From Panax quinquefolius (lineage: Eukaryota > Streptophyta > Magnoliopsida > Apiales > Araliaceae): 64,000 nt of DNA. The position numbers and the translations under genes are program-made. Shown here in pieces: positions 34,298 through 45,699 of this stretch (positions within the stretch are counted from its first letter, which is position 1; each line of letters starts with the position of its first letter). The notes under the pieces were generated by a model. It did no database searches and was not told the origin of the DNA. It saw only the letters and a program-made list of their open reading frames with translations. The stretch spans positions 87,907,043-87,971,042 of the forward strand of contig CM035166.1 of the NCBI GenBank assembly GCA_020205615.1, written 5' to 3'.

Positions 34298-35733
34298 ACC
34301 TCCCCTCTTTATGAAATTTCATCCTCGAAATTAGGATACATACCTGGTATGTCGAAGAGGTGAGGATACCTTGACTTCATTTCGGATTCTAACTCCTATG
34401 TTATTTCCTCAACATCGTGGTTTCTCCACAAAACCTTAACTTGAGGTATAACCTTGGAGCGTAGAATATGATCCTTCTTATCCAAGATTTTAACAGGTAC
34501 CTCTTCATATGTTAAATCTTCTGCTATATTATCCGGTTCTAATTCAATAATGATGTTCGGGTCTTCCACATATTTATGTAATATAGATATGTGAAAAAAC
34601 GTTATGAACACGAGACATACTTGGAGGTAAGGCGAGTCTATAGGCCACAGTTCCTACTCGGTCAAGGATTTCAAATAGGCCAATGAATGGAGGATTGAGC
34701 TTTCCTCTCTTTCCAAATCTTGTAATTCCTTTCCATGGAGCAACACATAACAACACATGATCTCCAACATTGAATTCCACGTCCTTTCGATGAAGATCAA
34801 CATAACTCTTTTGTCGATCTTGTGAGGTTTTTATACGTTGTCGGATCATTTGAATCTTTTTCGTAGTCATATGTACAAACTCCGGTCCCAACAACGTTGC
34901 TTCACCCATCTCATCCCAGCATACTGGAGAACGACACTTGCGTCCATACAACGCCTCAAATGGAGCCATGCCAATACTTGGTTGATAACTGTTGTTGTAT
35001 GAGAATTCCACTAATGGCAAGAACTTGTCCCAACTTCCTTTGAAGTCAAGGACACAGAGTCTTAATAAATCCTCAAGAGTTTGAATAGTCCTCTTTGACT
35101 GCCCGTCCGTTTGAGGATGATAGCCGAACTAAATCGTAAATCCATGCCCATAGCTTTTTACAAACTAACCCAAAATCGTGAAGTGAATCTTAGGTCTCGA
35201 TAAGAAACTATGGATACTGGCATGCCATGCAGTCTTACAATCTCATTTTTGTACATACGAGCAAGACGTTCAAGTGAATAAGTTTCTCGTATAGGTAAGA
35301 AATGAACAGACTTGGTCAATCTATCAACAATGACCCAAATCACATCTATGCCATGAGAAACCTTGGGAAGACCAGTAACAAAATCCATGGTAATGTGCTC
35401 CCACTTCCATTCTGGAATTTCAAATAGTTGTAATGAACCTTTTGGTACTTGATGCTCCACCTTGACTCGTTGACAAGTTAGACACCTTGAGATAAACTCT
35501 GCTACCTCTCTCTTCATATTGCTTCACCAAAATGTATGTCGAAGATCATGATACATTTTGATATTCCAAGGATAGATTACAAATAGTGTGTTGTGCGCCT
35601 CCATCATGATTTTATACTTCAAGTCAGAATTATTAAGAACACAAAGTCTGGAGTTGACTCGAAGTATTCCTTCTTCATCGATTGTTGCTTCCGGAATAGC
35701 ACCTTCTTGCACTTTCTTCCTCATACGCATCAA
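34298..35733 (-). pseudogene. TE7 integrase and chromodomain (broken)
   Basis: Frames 35733-35524, 35517-35158, 35020-34574 and 34611-34396. The zinc motif keeps its CxxC ([12 protein letters not shown]). The core reads [15 protein letters not shown] and [12 protein letters not shown], then a frameshift near 35120-35150, with DGQSKRTIQ again showing Lys for the catalytic Glu. [15 protein letters not shown] and the chromodomain KVLWRNHDVEE follow. Close to TE1 in sequence but with independent breaks. Confidence 0.9.
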
Positions 35734-35765
35734 CTCTGTGTCCAGTAGCTTGAGCGACTTTAACT

Positions 35766-37079
35766 TTATCGATTAAAGTCGGTTCTACTCAGATATTCAC
35801 CATCATCACATGGGTCCTGAGTCTTTAACTTTATCTCCATCCTTTGTAAGTCATACAAAATGGGCCTTTGCGTTGACAATATCGCTTTTCGTGCCGCAGA
35901 CATGCACCGATATGATCTTCTACTTAATGTGTTAGCTACCACGTTCGCTTTTCCAAGATGGTATTGAATTGTATGATCATAATCTTTCAACAGCTCGAGC
36001 CAACGTCATTGCCGCATGTTGAGTTCCTTTTGAGTGAAGAAATATTTGAGGCTTTTATGATCCGTATAGATCTCCACTTTCTCTCCATACAGGTAATGCC
36101 TCCAAATTTTAAGTGCAAAGACAACAGCTGCCAACTCTAGATCATGAATAGGATAATTCCTCTTATTTTCTTTGAGTTGTCGAGAGGCATATGCTATGAC
36201 TTTCCCATGTTGCATGAGAATAAATCCTAACCCTTTGCCTAAAACATCATTGTAGATGACAAATCCCTTTGAGCCAGATGGTATTGTCAAAACAGGTGCT
36301 GAAATGAGTCTCCTCTTGAGTTCTTGAAAACTCTTGTCATATTTCTCGCTCCAACCGAATTTTGTATCTTTTCAAGTCAGCTGAGTTAATAAAGTTGCAA
36401 TTCGAGAAAATCCTTCCACGAATCTCCGATAATAACCAACTAAGCCCAGAAAGTTACGTACTTCGGTCACTGACTTGGGTTGCTCCCAGCTTTGAATTGC
36501 TTCAATCTTTGCTAGGTTAATAGATATTCCGTGATTTGATATCACGTGCCCCAGGAATGCCAGTTCTTTAAGCCAGAACTTGCATTTCTTCAACTTGGCA
36601 TATAACTTGTTCTCACGAAGCTTTTGGAGTATCAGCCCCATGTGTTGCTCATGATCTTCACAGCTTTTGGAATATATGAGGATGTCATCAATAAATACGA
36701 CTACAAAATGATCCAAATATTCCTTGAATACTCGGTTCATCATATCTATGAAGGCAGCAGGAGCATTAGTCAATCCAAAACACATGACTAGGAAATCGTA
36801 ATGCCCGTACCGAGTTCTGAAAGCAGTTTTTGGAATGTCATCAGTTTTAATCTTTAACTGATGATATCCGGAACGAAGATCAATCTTTGAAAAGAATTTG
36901 GCGACTTGCAACTGGTCAAACAGGTCATCAATGCAAGGTAACAGATACCTATTCTTGATGGTGACATATTTCAACTCTCGGTAGTTAATACAAAGTCGCA
37001 TACTTTCATTTTTCTTCTTTACGAATAGAATAGGAGCACCCCAAGGAGACGTACTAGGACGAATGAAACCAATTTCTAA
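35766..37079 (-). pseudogene. TE7 RT (C-part) and RNase H (broken)
   Basis: From the TE8 border: [57 protein letters not shown], the intact catalytic [52 protein letters not shown] frame break near 36365 follows, then RNase [15 protein letters not shown] (first Asp is Asn), [27 protein letters not shown] and YHLGKANVVANTLSR. Confidence 0.9.
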
Positions 37080-38447
37080 TGTTGGGTAAAATCTAGTTAC
37101 GCATAGCACGCTAGTATACGTGGTCAACAAGTAATATAATAGTAAGTAAATTATCGTTCCCTCAGAGACTTAGTAAGAATTTAAACCTCACAATTACCAA
37201 TTTCCTATGAATCCTAATTTTATCAAACTATCAAATTCAATGATTAAAATTATAAAAACTAAATTATCATTAACTATTCTATCACAAAACAAATGCAATT
37301 ATCAAAACTGAATTTTCAAACAATTTATGGAGATTTAGACTTATGATTTCACCCTAAGTTCCACTCTGATTTTTACACCTCTATTCCAATTCAAATTACT
37401 ATACCAGTTTATTAATCAAGAACACGAACGTAGTACTAGCCACCTCTCGATGCACTAATGCCGTATTAACTTAAATCTATAATTTAGATAGAAACAAGTT
37501 AAACACCTTAATCAACTAACTCACTATATCTCTATGTGAATTAAAATTAAAGAAGGTTTAAGATTAAGTTCTCTATCTGATTACATGCGATGTCAAGCAT
37601 ATCTCTACCTTAACATTCATCAAGATTTTGTTATTCACAAAATTCAAGAACACATACTATATTAACTAAGTCTAGAATGTATTTCATCTCTCGAGTTCAT
37701 ACAAGTCCACAAAGAATCATTGATCAGGCAATTCATAAATTGACGCTCAAGTTAATATAGATAAACTGAGAAATACTTTATTGAACTGGAAATCAAAGCT
37801 ACACAATCATAGTTTCACTTAAAGATCCATCATAAGCCTAAAAAGTGAATTAGTTCATAATGAATGAAATAAAAACTGAATAATTTAAAGGGAACATCCC
37901 TTCAATTACAAATATAGAAATAAGATGAAGAATAATGCAAAACCACCCTTCACGTAGACTTAATTTGCAATTGTCACGAAAATCTTTTCAAAATACTCCT
38001 CCAAAGCTCTCTATGAAAAACTAGAAATAATCTCTGTACTTTGCCTTGCGTGATGCTTAATTCACTATTTGTAGTGCAATATATATCCCCTCGTGTTCTA
38101 GCCAAAGTCCCTTGCAATTTAGAGTCCAAGTGAAATGTCAAGTTCCAACAATCCATGTCCTAGAAGTCTTTCGATCAAGCCAGACTCAGATTTACGTGAC
38201 CCACCTTACGGGGTATATAAAACAAATATATACCGCCCGTGACCTAGTCCACCGTCAACGGATTTTGCTCATTTCAAGTTTTTTTCCAATTTTGCTCCAA
38301 ACACCCTCCTTTCTTCACTACTTGCCAAACCAACCACCTTTCACATAAAAGAACACGAAACGAGTAAAAACGAACATGAAAAACGAGAGTAACCATGAAT
38401 TAAGCTTGAAATGGACATTGATTCATGGATATAAAATCCACTTATCA
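37080..38447 (-). repeat. TE8 3' LTR
   Basis: TGTTGGGTAAAATCTAG to AAATCCACTTATCA. The right 18 bases (TATAAAATCCACTTATCA) are the same as in TE4, and the stretch AGTATACGTGGTCAACAAGTAAT to TATCGTTCCC near its left end also matches TE4. It contains no gene. Confidence 0.93.
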
Positions 38448-39367
38448 AAATTCCCAAAACATAAACCGTGCTAGTCCTCGAGTACAAAACAAACTACATG
38501 CTATGCCATGCAATGATATGTAATGTAACTAACTAAATGATTACGAACCCAACAGTATCACAGAATCAAATTTATTCATCCGACCTCAAAAAAATTAAGC
38601 ACACGCTACAATACTTCATAATAAAAACTATCAATAATTTCTCATCAATTCCTCGAATCTTCTACGTATCATCACTAATATCGTGTGTGTGTGGTCAACA
38701 TCTATGCTACTAATTTAAATTCAAATTCAACCCATAATCAATCTCTTATTAGGATTCATACAGAATAAACTCAAAAATTTCAAAAACAAACAAGTTCCAA
38801 CTCAAATCAAACCATTACCAAGATTAGGGGTCCGAATAGGGTATTCATGCTCTCTCTTTTTTTTCATTGACGAGGGCTCTTTGCCCTTATTTTCCATCTT
38901 TTCTTTATTTTTCTCTTTTCTTTCTATTTTTTTAATAGATAGTTGGTGAGTGCGTTTTACGCTCCATCTCACGCTCGTGTTTATGGGGAGTATTTTTCCT
39001 CAACCCACCACAAGACTCAACTTATTTCCATTTTTTTGAAGCTTATATATCCTACGTTTTCTCCCAAACTTAGGTTCTTGCCTAATTTGTTGTTTCACTG
39101 CCCATTCTTGTCATTCTCTTATGTATACTAGCATTATCCTTTAGAAACTATTTATGTATCGATTTAAACTAATCAGTCAACACATATGTCATTAACGTGC
39201 TAACCTTTTATACCAGTTTCAAACACGCTTAAAACCTGAGTTATAATTCGAAACTACTTCCCAGTTCTAACAATCAATACTGTATTTATCTACTTAATTT
39301 CAATTTCATCATTGGCCATAATAAACATGACTAAAACACTGCTGGACATATGCAAAATGAACACAAT
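38448..39367 (-). other. TE8 non-coding 3' region
   Basis: No gene. Collinear with TE4 11944-12860, with a pyrimidine-rich tract (38850-38940) and the conserved hairpin at 38946-38972. The minus-strand polypurine tract next to the LTR reads TTTTGGGAATTT. Broken by TE9 after ATGCAAAATGAACACAAT. Confidence 0.7.
38946..38972 (-). other. Conserved hairpin, Athila 3' region (TE8 copy)
   Basis: 27 bases identical to TE4 12433-12459, with GTGAG/CTCAC and GCGT/ACGC stems. Confidence 0.65.
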
Positions 39368-39624
39368 TTTGACGACCCCAAAACAGGTATACATCACCCA
39401 TCTTGGGTCGCCAGATATAAGGTACTGAATACGAATACAAACTTAAATATACAACATGAGCTGTGAGTTTTAATATAAATATTGTCTTCTAGACAATATA
39501 CAAACTCAAAATAAGTCCTCAATATATTTATTATCACACTATTTCACAGAATAGTGAGGACTACTAATGCAACCATCTGGACCGTCAATCCATTCCCTGA
39601 CTAGTCCCAGCTATATTCTCATTT

Positions 39625-40945
39625 CTTGAAGAGAACAATGAAAGAAAGGGTGAGCTCAACTAGCCCAGTAAGAAATATTATGACTAAAATAATGCTGAAT
39701 AAATTATCATTAGCCTTCAACAATGTTAAACAGATAGAATATAATAGACAACAAGTTTAACTGCAACGGAACAAGCAATCCATTAGAAGAGTCAAGTAAA
39801 GTATAAAATCTACTATCTTCTATAATTTAAAAAGTTTTTCATCAACTTTATCGCTGAGACTCAGCTTAATAAATAAAATCGAATCATCGCTGCAATACGA
39901 CCAATGATATTCATGTAATCATCAATGGTCATGACTATACCGAATAATCCCTAGTCATAATCATACCAACAACTGTCCACCAATGAATTACAGGCCAATG
40001 AGGACTTTTACCACATCATTGGTCACATTACGGTCATGATTATACCGAATAATCCCTGGTCATAATCATACCAAGTCCATCTATGCACGTAAGCCAAAGA
40101 TGACTTTCATCATAATATAAGCATGAGGATGATGACAATGACATAATAATTCAATAAAAAAAGTTCAAGAATAAATTTAAAGATTTATAAATTAATTTAT
40201 CCAGGAACCAATAACGTCCAAATTGTCAACATGATACTGCTTTGTAGAGTAAAATTCAAGAATGCTCAGAAGAATATTTCCATGAAAAGATACTGAATGA
40301 AGCACAAATATCAAGGATATTCCACTAATTTCATAGAGTATAGAAGCCAAAACTTTAACCAACTGAGTATAATAGAATATATGAAACTGCAAATGGATTT
40401 TCGCCCGCCATGCGGTAATCCATGTAGACAGATCATTTCCACAATTTAATAAGGAATGAATACGAAGGATCATTCACCATGCATGTGGTAATCCACATAG
40501 ACAGGTTATTCCAACAGAATAATAAAGAATGGAATAACAGAAGAATTCACCATGCATGCGATAGACCGCATAAACAAAGTTATTCCAACAAAATAATAAA
40601 AGAATAGAACGTGTCATGCAGAATCCGCACTTGCACATGATATTCAACAAAATAATAAAGAATGGAACCGGTCATGCGTAATCCTTGACCGACAGGATAT
40701 TCTAACGAGAATAATAAAGAATGGAATAACAACAGAATTCACGGGCATGCGATAGGCCTTGCATGCATGGGTTATTCCAACGTAATAATAAAGAATGGAA
40801 TAACTGAAGAATTTCACCATGTATGCGGTACTTCGCATAGAAAGGTTATTCCAACATAATAATAAAGAATGGAATAACAGAAGCTCTCTTCATGAATACG
40901 AAAGAAATAATACCCCTTACGAGTACAACAAATAATATCCCTTAC
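39625..40945 (-). other. Candidate leader intron in TE9 LTR
   Basis: Minus strand CTTCTAAG|GTAAGGGA (GT at 40945-40944) to TTCTCTTCAAG|AAATG (AG ends at 39625). About 1.3 kb. The 3' site keeps AG but CAG has become AAG compared with TE3 and TE7. Confidence 0.5.
40389..40885 (-). repeat. ~75-bp hairpin repeat array in TE9, about seven copies
   Basis: Each unit has a hairpin of the type CATGCGGTAATCCGCATAG, then ACAGGTTATTCCAACA and AATAATAAAGAATGG. TE7 LTR2 has only one unit (about 51630-51705), so the array expanded in this copy. The cleanest unit folds perfectly at 40483-40498 (ATGTGG-TAAT-CCACAT). Confidence 0.85.
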
Positions 40946-41063
40946 CTTAGAAGAAACTAGATATTGGAAAAGTGAGGTAGGAAACTTCTCTTCTTCTTTC
41001 TGTCTATAATTTCTCTCCCTAAAGTTTCAGTGAATTCATAAGAAATAATGAAGGAATGAGCTT

Positions 41064-41072
41064 CTATTTATA
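41064..41072 (-). promoter_or_regulatory. TE9 LTR TATA box
   Basis: TATAAATAG on the minus strand, 119 bp upstream of the splice donor and just downstream of three to four CGGTCCA(G/T)ATTGATTTACTA repeats (41095-41215). Confidence 0.75.
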
Positions 41073-42429
41073 GGAGAATGGACTGAATAGTAACTAAATC
41101 ATGAACGGTCTAGATTGATTTACTTTTAAACGGACGGTCCATATTGGTTTATTATTAAAACTTAAAGCAACGGTCCATACTGATTTACTATTAAAACTTC
41201 AACCAATGATCTAAAAAATTATCACATCTCCTCATGCAATAATATTGTACCCAAAAATAATTTGGACCGAAAAGAAATATATTTTTCGGGTGAATAGTAC
41301 CCCGTGAATAGTACTTCAGGAATAGTACCCCATGAATAGTACCCCGACATGAAAAGTGTCCCAAATACCCGAGTGAACAATACTAGAGTGAATAGTAACT
41401 GGGTGAATAGTAACCCATGAATAGTGACCCGTGAATAGTACTCTGACACGAAAAGTGCCCCGAATACCCGATTGGTCAATATAACCTCCAGACATTAATT
41501 ATTATCGAAATAAATGTCGATTTCCACTAACACTAATAATTCCAACAGAATGGAACTATCAATTTCATCTTTAATCAACACAAACTTATTCATCATTAAT
41601 ATTATAACTCACAATATTTAATAACCAGATCATTCCCAGGAAAGATGGGGATTTTCGATAAGGATTTCTCCCTATTGGCGCGTAATTAGGTGACCAAACC
41701 TCTCCTTGACAGAACTTTCTAGACATTGTCAATATTGAAAATAATAATATGAATAACTTTGTTGTCTCAATTATTGATTTAATAATATAAGATATTATGC
41801 AGATGATACTGTGACAATAATTGAATCAATAATATGAGAGATATTATGCAGAAACTACTGTAGCAATAATTGAGTATAACTGAGTGACTTCTCACGTAAG
41901 CATCAATAATCAATACCGTGTGCTACTATGCAACCACGCGTATTATTGTACTTTTACTACCGGGTAGTTCAACAGTTTTTACGGTAACACTTTCACTGTT
42001 AATTTTATAAAAAGATAATTCTGTCATTTTCTAACTACGACAATACTTCCGTTGTGGGGTCCACCAATGATTGTGCCATCGTACGGATATTTCCCGACCA
42101 AACAAATATTTTATAACAACTTGCATACTTTGCAAAATTTATAAATATTACCCACAACTATAACATTATATATAATCCACACCATAATATTTAAAAATAT
42201 ATTTCGAGAAATTTAAATCTTTATTCATAAAATTTGGGGTCTCACATCAATAACTAACTAAATTAAGATTATTTTTTTTATAACATTAATGCAAACGTAA
42301 AACAACATAATTAAACTAACTATGCACCTAAGCTACAATGCACTATATGATTACATAAATGCAAACACTAATATGCAAACTAAAATGCAATACTAAATAA
42401 AGACATTATGCATGCAAAAATGAAAAATA

Positions 42430-43790
42430 AAACTAACTCCCCCAAACTTAAGAACAGCAATGTCCTCATTGTATGGATATAGCAATAAAATAATGAGGAC
42501 TTCCTTGTAATTTCCTAAGTCTGGGGTCGTGGTGGTGGTTCTTCTCCCTTGGAGTCACTTGGTGGAAACCTTGGCATGGGCTTGGGCTGCTGATATGGAA
42601 ATTATGCAGCTGGATTGAAAATCTGGAGCGTCGTATTCAAGGATGCGAATGACATGTTCATGGCATCAAACATATGGTCATGTCGCATCGCAAGCCGCCT
42701 CATCTCCCGTCGTGTTGCTCTATTGTGCTCCTCCATATATTGTTAAAATGCAAGAAACTGAGGGTTAGAGATGGCGTCAGAAGATGGTTCTGCCTCAGTC
42801 CCTTGATCTCCCATAGTCTCATCCTCATCTCCGGAGGTATCTTCAACGTCAGCTTCGTCTTCCGAAGCTGATGGAAATACAAAACATAAACCTCTAGGAT
42901 GAGATTTGTCGTCGGGCCACACCGAATACCGCTCGATCATTCTGTTGTCTAGTAACTGCAGCGGCATCTGAGTGGGCTCATCAGTAGACCATCGAACTCC
43001 TGCTTGACGACACAACCCACAAATGAGGGATGGGTGTGGCAAGCCGCCCAAAAAATTTCCCCGTAGACATCAGCAAATTAAAAAACTGATGATGGCCCTG
43101 ACGTCGATGATGAAGTCTTGCACAATAGCATAAAGGAGAAGTGTCTTCTCTTTGGTCATGTCGGAGGTGTGCGTGGATGGCAACAGTTTTGCACATAAGA
43201 AGGCATACCAAATTTTCTCGTACCGACTGAGATCTTTGTTGTGAAACATCGTGCCTCCCTTCCGACCCTTTATCCATGTTGTTCTCGGCTTGGTCATTTC
43301 CTTGAGAACCTCCTCATAGTCAGGGTCGAAATCCCTCAAAAGAGCATACTGACACTGTCTAGGCACCCTCTACTAATAATATATGTTGATGGCATCGGCA
43401 CTGAATGGGACCATTCTACCTCACACAAAATCATTGAACGGTGCCTTGTCCTCGGCGTTCACATAGAAATCCTTAACCATATTCACAGCGGCGGGCTCGG
43501 GCTCCTCAGTTAACTTGACCCACCCTTGCTGATAAATTTGTTGCATCATTTCACCGTCGTGAGCCTCCGGTGCCAACCCCCGCTCCGGAGTAAGAGCCTT
43601 TGTGACAATGTTATCGTACCAGTCGGCGGCGGTGGAACTTTTGAACTTTTGGCAGTCGAAGTTTCGTGATGGTGGAGTCGGCCTTGAACTTTTGGCAGTC
43701 GAAGTTTCGTGATGGTGGAGTCAGCCTTAAACTTTCTCGTCGTTGTTGTTTGGATGTTGGTTGAGATGCCATCGAATACGAATTTCTGAA
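42430..43790 (-). pseudogene. TE8 accessory ORF (putative plant transposon protein type)
   Basis: Read with several shifts: MASQPTSKQQRRESLRL near 43770, DWYDNIVTKALTPERGL, QQGWVKLTEEPEPAAVNMVK, DFYVNAEDKAPFNDFV and MVPFSADAIN; then 43366-43070 YEKIWYAFLCAKLLPSTHTS and KEKTLLLYAIVQDF; then HPSLICGLCRQAGVRWSTDEP (43051-42743) and an acidic tail EDEADVEDTSGDEDE. This resembles the plant-specific domain of Athila-type elements that I know as a putative plant transposon protein (WxxFLxxRLxPTTHTS..RALLLYAI). Function unknown. A 43-bp duplication at 43641-43726 shifts the frame near its start. Confidence 0.7.
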
Positions 43791-43799
43791 CTCACTGTC

Positions 43800-44633
43800 A
43801 ACACACTACCTTCCCCTTATACTTGGTTCACACAATTTCTCAAACACTTGGTGTACAAAGTGGTTTATCCTCCCCAAATTAAAACTTTGATCTATTATGG
43901 TACTTGGAAGTGATGAATTGGAACACCAAGTATTCACTCGAAATTGCTCTATACTCACCTCTATGGAAGCCCTAATTCGTAGCCTTATGAGATGTTGAGG
44001 AAAGTTTGTGACCAATTTGGTTTGTGAGGGTGTGACTATGTATAGATGATGATGTGAAGTAATGGGGTAGTGGAAATCGTGGGTGAGAAATAGTGGGGTA
44101 AGGATGTTGGAGTTGTAGTGTAGGAGAAGGAGAGTAGTGGGAATCGTGTTATGTAACTGCCGAATCAGTCTGCCCAAAATCAAGGACCCCCGCCCCAACG
44201 AGGTGTACAAGGCCACATGAGCCCGCCCCGGCGGGCTAGTCCCCTGCTAACTGACCTCCTTTTCTCTTCTTTTCTTTATGTTATGCCACTTAATGATTAT
44301 TTTCTTATCCTGCAAGCCATAAAACATATATTTAAGTATAATGAGGATCAATTTGAGCATGGTTGAGATATTATCAAGCACTAAAGAACGAAATATGTAC
44401 CTACTAAAATTATTATTACCTAACTATTATTCTAAGCTATAATCTAAATAGTACGAATATTAATAAAAAAAATAAAAAATAAAATAAATAAAATAAACTA
44501 AAAAGAAATGATTGGGTTGCCTCCCAATTAGCGCTTTATTTTAAGTCATTCAGCCTGACTACTCACTGTTTCATCCAGGATCGGTTGGGCTATCTGCGAC
44601 ATGATTTTTATTTGTCGCATAACACCAACACTG
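43800..44633 (-). other. TE8 non-coding spacer between accessory ORF and protease
   Basis: No convincing gene; pol (RT, RNase H, integrase) should lie here and is absent. Contains a perfect GC palindrome GCCCGCC-CC-GGCGGGC (44221-44236) and a motif just after the protease frame (44505-44570, GGGTTGCCTCCCAATTAGCG then TTCAGCCTGAC) shared with TE4 13222-13280. Confidence 0.65.
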
Positions 44634-45683
44634 TTATAATGCGTGTCCGTTCACATGAATATTAGGTGATGAATTTGAAATTCTATCCTCGATTAACGCC
44701 TTTAGACCACTATCCTCCTTGCAATCCCTGAACTTGACGCGTGTAGGTTTATCGAGCAACTCGCACTCTTCCTTATCAGTCGGGATTGGGATTTCTATAA
44801 ACATCTTCATCGTTACTACTTGAACAAACACTTTCATTATCAGTTCTCCGTTAGGTACGTCTATCAGTGTTTGTCCTGTCGCCAGAAATGGTCGTCCCAA
44901 AATAATGGGGATGTTCTTATCTTCCTCAAAGTCTAGTACCACGAAATTAGCCGGAAAAATCAATGAATCAACCTTAACCAATACGTCTTCAATTATTCCT
45001 AATGGATATGTTAATGATTTATCTGCAAGCTATAGGCTAATGTTGGTCGGTTTTGCTTCCTTTAACCCAAGCTTTCGGTAAATGGATAGTAGCATAAGAT
45101 TTATACTTGCTCCTAGATGGCATAGTGCACTCCCTACATCTTGATTACCAATTGCACACGGGATTATGAAACTCCCCGGATCTTTTAATTTAGGAGGAAG
45201 CTTTCTTTGCAATATTGCACTGCATTCTTCGGTTAATGCCACTATTTCAAAATCCTGGAGCTTATGTTTCTTCAACAGTATGTCTTTTATGAACTTAATG
45301 TAACTCGTCATCTGCTCAAGTGCTTCGGTAAATGGAATATTAATATGAAATTGTTTGAATTTATCCATAAACCTTGAAAGCTGGTTCTTCATCTTTGCAC
45401 TTTCTGGCCTTTGAGGAAAGGGTACAGGTGGTGTAATTTTTATTTGTTTGTCTTTCTTTCCTTTTTCCACCGCTTTTTCTGTAGATTTCGTGTTTAAGTC
45501 ATTCCCTGCATCCTCACATTCATCTCTTGTACTGGCTTTCTCATAAAAATTAGGACTCAACTCCTTACCACTCCTAAGCAAGATTGCATTACACTGTTCA
45601 TGATATCCTTTTGGATTCTTTTCTGTATCGTTGGGTAGCATTCCCTGAGGCCTATTATTTAAAGCAAAAGATATCTGTCCCAT
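44634..45683 (-). pseudogene. TE8 gag C-terminus and protease (broken)
   Basis: One frame with a single stop at 45030-45032. It begins with ALNNRPQGMLPNDTEKNPKG and AILLRSGKELS, then PPVPFPQR and FMDKFKQFHINIPFTEALEQ, a block characteristic of Athila/Tat Gag-Pro. The protease site reads CHLGASINLM where CDLGASIN is usual, so the catalytic Asp is His. After the stop come LADKSLTYPLGIIEDVLVKV, FVVLDFEEDKNIPIILGRPF and GRPFLATGQTLIDVPNGEL. The frame ends at 44634 without entering RT. Confidence 0.87.
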
Positions 45684-45699
45684 CTGATTTTCTAAATTC

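Larger units (their letters stand above)
39368..42246 (-). mobile_element. TE9: solo LTR of the TE1/TE3/TE7 family
   Basis: 2879 bp, TTTGACGACCCCAAAACAGG to GGGGTCTCACA, with flanks ACAAT and TCAAT (one mismatch in the target duplication). No internal region or primer site is attached, so it arose by LTR-LTR recombination. On the minus strand it has the promoter repeats (41095-41215), TATAAATAG (41064-41072), 5' splice site (AAG|GTAAGG at 40945), a 75-bp hairpin array (40389-40885) and a 3' splice site (AAG|AAATG at 39625). Confidence 0.9.

Noticed and set aside
40389..40885. CRISPR-like array of hairpin repeats
   Set aside because: Plant nuclear context, units contiguous with no unique spacers, inside an LTR.
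43806..44216. 136-codon minus-strand open frame in TE8
   Set aside because: Not similar to any Athila protein, low-complexity composition, and lies where the non-coding spacer is expected.
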